Shown: one piece after another, positions 44,756-49,482 of the stretch
Layout: each line of letters begins with the position of its first letter
How positions within the stretch are numbered: the first letter of the stretch is position 1
Source: Acidimicrobiaceae bacterium
GTDB lineage: Bacteria; Actinomycetota; Acidimicrobiia; Acidimicrobiales; RAAP-2
Reading direction: 5' to 3'
Assembly (NCBI GenBank): GCA_003151235.1
Contig: PLWZ01000054.1
Span: forward strand, 1 to 49,482
DNA length: 49,482 bases
The notes under the pieces: generated by a model
What the model was told of the DNA's origin: nothing
Seen by the model: the letters and a program-made list of their open reading frames with translations, nothing else
Databases searched by the model: none
Translations under genes and position numbers: made by a program

Positions 44756-45196
44756 ATGAAGCCACGAACACTCTGCAAGCAAGGACACCCGCTCCGACAT
44801 GAGGATGGCACGTTGACCGCCAACGCCCATCGCCGACGAGATGGTCGGGGGGTCGAGTGCCAGACGTGCAAGCACGGGAAAGTGCCCAAGGCGGCCCTAC
44901 TCCGGGCGCAGGGTCTGCCCACCGGGCTGGTCAAGCCCCGACTGACGACAGCAGCACGGAAGGTGTTGGCCGAGCAAAAGGCGCAACGAAAGGCCCAGGC
45001 CGAAGCCGACGAGCAAGCCCACCTGGAGCGTCTGGCCGCTGGCCGGACCACAGATGGAGTTCGTGACGACCGACCGAAGGCGTCGGCGCAGGGGGGCAGG
45101 CCCAAACCCGAGCGTACGAAGATTACCGATGATCTGGAGTGGCAACGGAGGAACAAGGCCCAGCGGGAAGGGCGTCCACTAGAGCCTGACCAGTGA
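44756..45196 (+). CDS. Phage-like zinc-finger protein
   Basis: The protein is 146 residues. It begins MKPRTLCKQGHPLRHEDG and continues to VECQTCKHGKVPKAALLRAQ, a C-x2-GH ... C-x2-C zinc knuckle seen in small phage proteins, often beside HNH endonucleases. The rest is Gln/Lys/Arg-rich and probably helical (KVLAEQKAQRKAQAEADEQA), with a basic C-terminus. GGAGTAC is at good distance from ATG 44756. It is likely nucleic-acid binding; the function is unknown. Confidence 0.6.
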   Translation: MKPRTLCKQGHPLRHEDGTLTANAHRRRDGRGVECQTCKHGKVPKAALLRAQGLPTGLVKPRLTTAARKVLAEQKAQRKAQAEADEQAHLERLAAGRTTDGVRDDRPKASAQGGRPKPERTKITDDLEWQRRNKAQREGRPLEPDQ

Positions 45197-45204
45197 CGGC
45201 GATG

Positions 45205-45262
45205 GTGGCTGTTACGTCGTCAGCCACGCCGTCGTTCGGTGGCTGATCAATTGACAGCCACC
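45205..45262. repeat. Two consecutive hairpins with shared arms
   Basis: GTGGCTG-N9-CAGCCAC at 45205-45227 is followed by GGTGGCTG-N9-CAGCCACC at 45238-45262. Stems are 7 and 8 bp, and both loops are 9 nt. They begin 9 bp after the zinc-finger gene stop and may terminate it, or form a recombination site at the edge of the accessory segment. Confidence 0.55.
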
Positions 45263-45432
45263 ACACTGACTACCTCCGGGAATCCCGAAAGCCGGAATGC
45301 AACCTCGGTGCCGCCGGTCTCGGCGATGGCCTGGCGGAGGACGGTGAAGTGGTCCCTGCGGAGCTCGTCGGCCACGTCTGGGGCGACGCGCTCGCTGGCT
45401 GGCTGGACGTTCTGGTACAAACACTTGGTGCC
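45247..45432 (-). pseudogene. Nucleotide cyclase (class III) N-terminal fragment
   Basis: The minus strand encodes ERVAPDVADELRRDHFTVLR and QAIAETGGTEV, typical of the helix and strand before the GDG loop of adenylate/guanylate cyclases in actinobacteria. The frame then diverges (AFRLSGFPEVVSVVAVN) and stops. The catalytic centre is missing. It is a truncated relic next to the LON-domain gene. Confidence 0.45.
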
Positions 45433-45463
45433 CAGTGCGTCCGAGGCCCCTCGCCGCTTGGCG

Positions 45464-46081
45464 ATGTTCCCGCTCGGGACCGTTCTCTTTCCAGGAGCGA
45501 CGCTGCCACTCCACGTTTTCGAGCCGCGGTATCGCCAGATGATCAGCGATTGCCTGAGTTTGGATGGCACGTTCGGTGTCGTTCTCATCTCCCGGGGCTC
45601 GGAAGTGGGTGGAGGGGACCAGCGGGTGGCGATCGGCACCGAGGCACGCATCCAAGAAGCATCTCCTTTCGTTGATGGCCGGTGGGCTGTCCTGGCGGTT
45701 GGATCCCGCCGGTTCATGGTTGAGTCTTGGCTGTCGGATCACCCGTACCCCTTGGCCACTGTGCGGAACTTGCCTGTGGCGACGGTTGGAGTTGAGCATG
45801 TCGCAATCGACGCGGCGGCTGCCGCGGTTCGCCGAGCGTTGGCGCTCGCCTCCGAGCTGGGTCGAGTCCCCCCTTGGAATGAGACGCCGAAGATGGAGTC
45901 TGCCCCAGGCGACCCAGATGCTCCGATCTGGCGCCTCTGCGCTGCTGCTCCTCTCGGCCCGATGGATCGCCAGCGCCTGCTCGAGATCGTCGACGCCCGC
46001 GAGCGGGTATCGGTTTTGACTGAGCTTTCGCTTCAGGTCGCCGAAGACCTCTATCGTCTTCTCGCTGCTGGAACTTCCTGA
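45464..46081 (+). CDS. LON peptidase substrate-binding domain protein
   Basis: The protein is about 205 residues. MFPLGTVLFPGATLPLHVFE and PRYRQMISDCLSLDGTFGVV are the start of the Lon N-terminal (LON-SB) domain, found here alone without ATPase or protease parts. VGSRRFMVESWL continues the fold, and a helical C-terminal region follows. ATG 45464 fits the normal N-terminus; a GTG at about 45428 is an alternative. It is a common actinobacterial orphan of unknown partner. Confidence 0.83.
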   Translation: MFPLGTVLFPGATLPLHVFEPRYRQMISDCLSLDGTFGVVLISRGSEVGGGDQRVAIGTEARIQEASPFVDGRWAVLAVGSRRFMVESWLSDHPYPLATVRNLPVATVGVEHVAIDAAAAAVRRALALASELGRVPPWNETPKMESAPGDPDAPIWRLCAAAPLGPMDRQRLLEIVDARERVSVLTELSLQVAEDLYRLLAAGTS

Positions 46082-46217
46082 TCGCTCGGCAAAGCTCTCA
46101 GGACGGTCGGTCTAACGCGACAACTGACTTCCGACAGGAATGTCAGAAACCGGAGATGTTCATTCGTCGTGGCCGAAAGATCGATCACCAGCCGTTAGGG
46201 CTGGGCGTCAGGGGCCA

Positions 46218-46367
46218 TCAACGGGCCGAGCACCTGGAGCATGGGCAGCGTAAACTTACGCGACTGTCCAGCGCCCCGCCGGGTTCTTCTCCCGTGCCAA
46301 CGCTGACGATGTGGCGATGCCCCGGGGTGATCTCCGGACGATTGCTGCACACGACCAGATAGTTCAT
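46218..46367 (-). CDS. Short protein resembling the start of a DUF3892-type family, probably truncated
   Basis: The ORF is 49 codons, with an excellent ribosome-binding site (GGGGAGGGGG) before ATG 46367. It reads MNYLVVCSNRPEITPGHRHI and VSVGTGEEPGG, like the beginning of small DUF3892-like proteins that carry HIVSVGTG. The expected continuation (RKFTLPMLQVLGPLMAPDAQ) is in a shifted frame just after GALDSR, so this is probably a decayed gene. It lies in 46084-46494, which otherwise holds nothing convincing. Confidence 0.35.
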   Translation of the reverse strand: MNYLVVCSNRPEITPGHRHIVSVGTGEEPGGALDSRVSLRCPCSRCSAR

Positions 46368-46494
46368 GCTGGCCCCCTCCCCTGGATGTCTCCGATCCGG
46401 GACCTGAGGTCAAAACGCTACCGCCGAAGTCCCCTTGGGCGTCAGGGAGCGAACCTTTTGCTTCCCTGGCGTAAATGCCCCCGGCGGTGCGACG

Positions 46495-46836
46495 ATGGCA
46501 GGCATGATCGCTGCGTTCTCCATCACCCCGCTCGGCACCGAGGGGTCGGTCGGCGACCTGGTGACCGAGGCGGTCCGCATCGTCCGCGCGAGTGGCCTCC
46601 CCAATGAGACCAACGCCATGTTCACCAACATCGAGGGCGAGTGGGATGAGGTCATGGCCGTCATCAAGGAATGCGTCGACACGATGGCCCAAGCTACGCC
46701 GCGCGTTTCCGTCGTGGTGAAGCTGGATCACCGCCCGAGCGAACCGAGCGGCCGTATGAGTCGAAAGGTGGAGTCTGTCGAGCACAAGCTGGCCGAAAGC
46801 TCCACTCGTGCTGGAAACCGGCTACGCCTGGCATAG
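46495..46836 (+). CDS. Thiamine-binding/YqgV-type (DUF77) protein
   Basis: The protein is about 113 residues: MIAAFSITPLGTEGSVGDLV, then AVRIVRASGLPNETNAMFTN and IEGEWDEVMAVIKECVDTM, typical of the MTH1187/YkoF-like thiamine-binding superfamily. It ends with VSVVVKLDHRP. Starts at 46495 or 46504 are both possible. Members bind thiamine or hydroxymethylpyrimidine. The last dozen residues look unconserved. Confidence 0.83.
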   Translation: MAGMIAAFSITPLGTEGSVGDLVTEAVRIVRASGLPNETNAMFTNIEGEWDEVMAVIKECVDTMAQATPRVSVVVKLDHRPSEPSGRMSRKVESVEHKLAESSTRAGNRLRLA

Positions 46837-47414
46837 CGACGGCAATAGGCGGTACTGCCGAGCGTCATCGCTTCCTCCCATGGTCAGTGGTGTCACTGGG
46901 CCCACGCTTCGGTCCTGCAACGTTCTCTTGTCTTGGCTCGACTACGCGAAGGTCAATCCGACATCAGATACCTATGCCATCGCCGCCCGATTGAGGTCTC
47001 CACTAGGCCGCTCGTTTCATTTGTGGTGGCTGGCGTAGGTCGGAGGATTCGCGGAAAGGCCCGTTCCGGATCTGGCGATACGATGTCGCCTCTCTCGGTT
47101 CAAGCGCACAGACCGGGAAGCATTGGGAAGATGGGATGCGAACAGGCGATCACTGCAGTGGCCGAACGATCGGCGATGGCTTTGGTTGACGCACTATGAA
47201 CAGCGGTGGCGGCCGAGCGTCGGACGCACGCACCGTGTCTCCGAGCGCCTTGGCTCAGAGGCTGTGCGGTTAGGCTTACAGATCGCAAATGGCGCGCGAT
47301 CGTCCCGTGCCTCGAACGCAGCGTGTGCATGTCGCGTCACCGACTCGGCGTTCGGAGACCCGCAAGTTCCGGCGTTTGCGTCATACTCAAGAAGACGTAC
47401 CGAAGGGAGAGACG
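46837..47414. other. Intergenic, no supported gene
   Basis: About 580 bp with lower GC and only short frames on both strands. The phrase LTDRKWRAIVPCLE at about 47270-47310 (plus) faintly resembles an IS5-type transposase start, but nothing follows. I see no RNA gene. Confidence 0.4.
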
Positions 47415-47735
47415 GTGGCTAAATATCTACTGCAGGTGAACTACACGCTCGACGGCGTAAAAGGCGTTCTCGCAAAGGGGGGCTCTGCTCGGAAAGCCGC
47501 TGCCCAGGCAGCGGCGAAGAGTGCCGGGGGCAAGGTCGATTCCTTCTATTTTGCCTTCGGCTCGACCGACGTCTACGTCGTTGCTGAGCTTCCTGACAAC
47601 GCAGCAGCGGCCGCGCTGGCACTGGCGGTCTCGGCAGGCGGGGGTGCGACCGTAGCAACGACCGTGCTGCTGAGTCCAGAGGAAATCGACAAGGCTGCTG
47701 ACGCCAACGTGAAGTACCGACCGCCTGGTTCCTGA
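47415..47735 (+). CDS. GYD domain protein
   Basis: The protein is 106 residues. MAKYLLQVNYTLDGVKGVLA starts the GYD fold; GGKVDSFYFAFGSTDVYVVA and ELPDNAAAAALALAVSAGG follow, and VLLSPEEIDKAA ends it. AAGGGAGAG precedes GTG 47415. GYD proteins are small dimeric alpha/beta-barrel proteins of unknown role. The GC3 is high, so this gene belongs to the main chromosome. Confidence 0.85.
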   Translation: MAKYLLQVNYTLDGVKGVLAKGGSARKAAAQAAAKSAGGKVDSFYFAFGSTDVYVVAELPDNAAAAALALAVSAGGGATVATTVLLSPEEIDKAADANVKYRPPGS

Positions 47736-48037
47736 TAGGGCAGTCCTCAGATCGACGAGTGCTCTAATCGAACACGGCGTTGACCCAGTAGGTCCACGAC
47801 CTCACATAGACGATCCATCAACTAGCTGAGCAGGTCGCGGGGTGGGCACCGTCGGCGGAGTCGACTTCCTGACGCAGATGACTGATGGCCAGATCGTTGG
47901 GGTAGGACCTTATGTTCGAGATCAAGTGGAGGGACTTCTGAACTGCGGGTTTGGGGTTCGAAGAAGTCTCCTAGCTAGTAGGCACAGGGTTGTTAGGAAC
48001 GTGGAGTGCGAGTGGCGGTCCTCACCTACCGAGAGAG
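47736..48037. other. Intergenic, nothing identified
   Basis: About 300 bp between the GYD gene and the convergent radical SAM gene. One plus-strand frame from 47842 is open but has no ribosome-binding site or family features. Confidence 0.4.
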
Positions 48038-49417
48038 TCAGCGTGACGCCAGTGGCGCCAGCTGCGCCTCGGTGGGCTCACTGCAACAGAACCAGGGCTC
48101 GGTGAGCCGGGCTCGCTCTCCCGCTGGTCCCTTCGAGTTGGCCCCCCGGGGCGGAGGGGCCCTGAAGGTCGTCGCCTTGTCACGGATCCGGGCGTCAATC
48201 TCTTCGAACGTGGAAGCCGCCGCCTGCTCGACGCACCCTTCGACCAGCGCTGCCAACTCCTGCTGCAGCTGGTCGACCCGCGGATCGGGATGCGTCCACG
48301 TCCAACTCAACCGGGCCGGATCGTAAGGACCGAGGTGAGGTGCCATGGCGGCCCGGTCAAGCAACAAGGAACCCTCCGGCAGCAACAAGCGCACCGTGTA
48401 CTGCACCGGGTCCACGTTGGGCACAAGGTCGTGGGCCACCACGAAGTCAAGGAGATCGACCAAGTCGGTGATCGTGGTCCAAGGGGTGAACGGCAGCCAT
48501 GACGGACGCACCTCGATGCCGTGGTCGCGAAGGAGGACTACGGCCTTGGATGCCTCGGCCACGGTGTGCCCTTTGTCGAGGTGTTCGAGAATCTCCTCGG
48601 TCGCCGATTCGAACGCGGAAACGACGAACAGACAACCGGCTTCGGCAAGCTCGGGCCACACCTCTGGGTGACGCAGGATGTGCTCCACCTTGGTCGTACA
48701 GTCGAACGTCAGATGCGGGTGGCGCTGGTGGATGGCCGCGACGACCCGACGAGAGTGCAGTGGGGTGTTGAGGAAGTCGGGGTCGGCGAATGTCACGTGG
48801 CGGGCACCGGCGGCGACCAACTGATCGACGTCGGCCACGACTGCTGCCTCGTCCACAGCGCGCACCCGACCGTCGTAGACGACCGGCACCGGACAGTGCC
48901 GGCAGCGGTGCGAGCAGCCCCGGCTGGCTTCGACGGACCCAACCAGTCGCTCTTCGCCGTCGAGCACCAATCGGGCGTATCGATCGAGGGGCGGCAATAG
49001 GTGGCGGGCCGGCACCGGCGCCCTGACCCGGGTCAGCTGGAGAGCAGGGCCAGGGTCCTGGCCGGCCACCCACGCCGCTAGCCCCGATTCGAACTCACCG
49101 GCGATGACTGCGTCGGCCGCCGACCTAACGGTGAGGCTGCGGCTCACCTGTGCATACAGCCCATAGAAGCACCGCGGAAGTTCGGGCCGTCGGGCTCCGA
49201 TCGTCTCGGCTACCTGCAAGGCAAGGCGCATCGCGGTGTGCATCGGCACGGAGAACGCGACCCGGTCGGCCCAATCGACGTCGACCATATCGAGCGAATC
49301 GACGGCGACATCGATGCAGCGGACTTCGTGGCCGGCGGCCAATAACGCCGAGGCGGGCTTGGCCAACTTCAACGGCTGGTGTCCCAACTCGTAGGTCGAG
49401 ATCAACAGGACCCGCAT
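48038..49417 (-). CDS. B12-binding-like radical SAM protein with Cys-Cys tail
   Basis: The protein is 459 residues. An N-terminal cobalamin-binding-like Rossmann domain (MRVLLISTYELGHQPLKLAK, to about residue 140) precedes the radical SAM core: C168-x3-C172-x2-C175 in ASRGCSHRCRHCPVP binds the 4Fe-4S cluster. FADPDFLNTPLHSRRVV and FVVSAFESATEEILEHLDKG match the barrel. The C-terminal tail EPWFCCSEPTEAQLAPL holds a vicinal Cys pair (444-445) like the CUAEP/CCAEP-tail family, in which some members use selenocysteine. The substrate is unknown. The start ATG 49417 is near the window end. Confidence 0.88.
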   Translation of the reverse strand: MRVLLISTYELGHQPLKLAKPASALLAAGHEVRCIDVAVDSLDMVDVDWADRVAFSVPMHTAMRLALQVAETIGARRPELPRCFYGLYAQVSRSLTVRSAADAVIAGEFESGLAAWVAGQDPGPALQLTRVRAPVPARHLLPPLDRYARLVLDGEERLVGSVEASRGCSHRCRHCPVPVVYDGRVRAVDEAAVVADVDQLVAAGARHVTFADPDFLNTPLHSRRVVAAIHQRHPHLTFDCTTKVEHILRHPEVWPELAEAGCLFVVSAFESATEEILEHLDKGHTVAEASKAVVLLRDHGIEVRPSWLPFTPWTTITDLVDLLDFVVAHDLVPNVDPVQYTVRLLLPEGSLLLDRAAMAPHLGPYDPARLSWTWTHPDPRVDQLQQELAALVEGCVEQAAASTFEEIDARIRDKATTFRAPPPRGANSKGPAGERARLTEPWFCCSEPTEAQLAPLASR

Positions 49418-49482
49418 GACGGCGAGCCTAAGGGGTGGTCAACAGCCCCCTTGCAGTGGTCAGCGCAGGCGCACGTCGAGAC

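Noticed and set aside
47270-47315. LTDRKWRAIVPCLE, like an IS5 transposase start
   Set aside because: Only about 14 residues match and no later transposase motif is found in any frame.
47842-48105. 87-codon plus-strand frame
   Set aside because: No ribosome-binding site or recognised motif, and it overlaps the radical SAM gene's 3' end.

Overview
This is about 49.5 kb of high-GC DNA from an actinobacterium, most likely of the Acidimicrobiia type. A WhiB regulator, AAA/DUF58/transglutaminase genes, rubrerythrin with DUF3501, CoA-transferase and acyl-CoA dehydrogenase genes, abundant GTG starts and a 'WWQASDGKWYPP' N-terminal motif all point that way. The lineage is inferred from gene content, not measured.

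Layout. 1-3.65 kb (minus): MoxR ATPase, DUF58 and transglutaminase-like proteins, joined by 4-bp stop/start overlaps. 3.8-8.5 kb (minus): a coupled glycerol-phosphate operon of GlpD, an alkyl-DHAP-synthase-like flavoenzyme and a glycerol kinase. 8.6-12.3 kb: an APH-fold kinase, a methyltransferase, a Fur/PerR-rubrerythrin-DUF3501 oxidative-stress set, and whiB behind a clear sigma-70-type promoter. 12.4-24.6 kb: housekeeping and metabolic genes (acyl-CoA dehydrogenase, trpD, patatin-like lipase, galactokinase, AMACR-type CoA transferase, MFS, DUF1003, ClpP-like protease, lipoprotein) plus an acetyltransferase broken by a frameshift. 24.7-26.9 kb: a frameshifted ferredoxin, a polysaccharide deacetylase and a decayed serine recombinase.

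27-35.2 kb is a stress-like island: flavodoxin, universal stress protein, a CtpE-like P-type ATPase, a metal-type P-type ATPase with TPCP instead of CPC and a C-terminal hemerythrin-like domain, and two paralogous SRPBCC proteins. Four of its upstream regions carry GGGACTT-like sites resembling mycobacterial DosR boxes. 35.4-41.2 kb holds a two-component system divergent from a tightly coupled redox operon: small membrane protein, ApbE, ferric-reductase-like membrane protein, NuoF-like SLBB protein and ferredoxin. Every junction after the first gene is an ATGA or GTGA overlap.

41.2-47.4 kb is a graveyard of accessory DNA: a tRNA-like 3' end and fragments of a phosphopantetheinyl transferase, an HtrA protease, an IS630 transposase, a recombinase helix-turn-helix and a nucleotide cyclase. 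It also contains a long hairpin resembling an IS200/IS605 right end, a collagen-like membrane protein, and a zinc-finger phage-like gene behind a duplicated leader with four GGAGTAC motifs. Few intact genes lie here (LON-substrate-binding-like, thiamine-binding-like). The window ends with a GYD-domain protein and a minus-strand radical SAM protein with a Cys-Cys tail.

The best leads for something new are the hemerythrin/P-type ATPase fusion with its shared upstream motif, the ApbE-reductase-NuoF-ferredoxin operon, the duplicated mini-ORF leader at 44.5-44.8 kb, and the CC-tail radical SAM protein. All protein assignments come from reading motifs by eye; no search was run.
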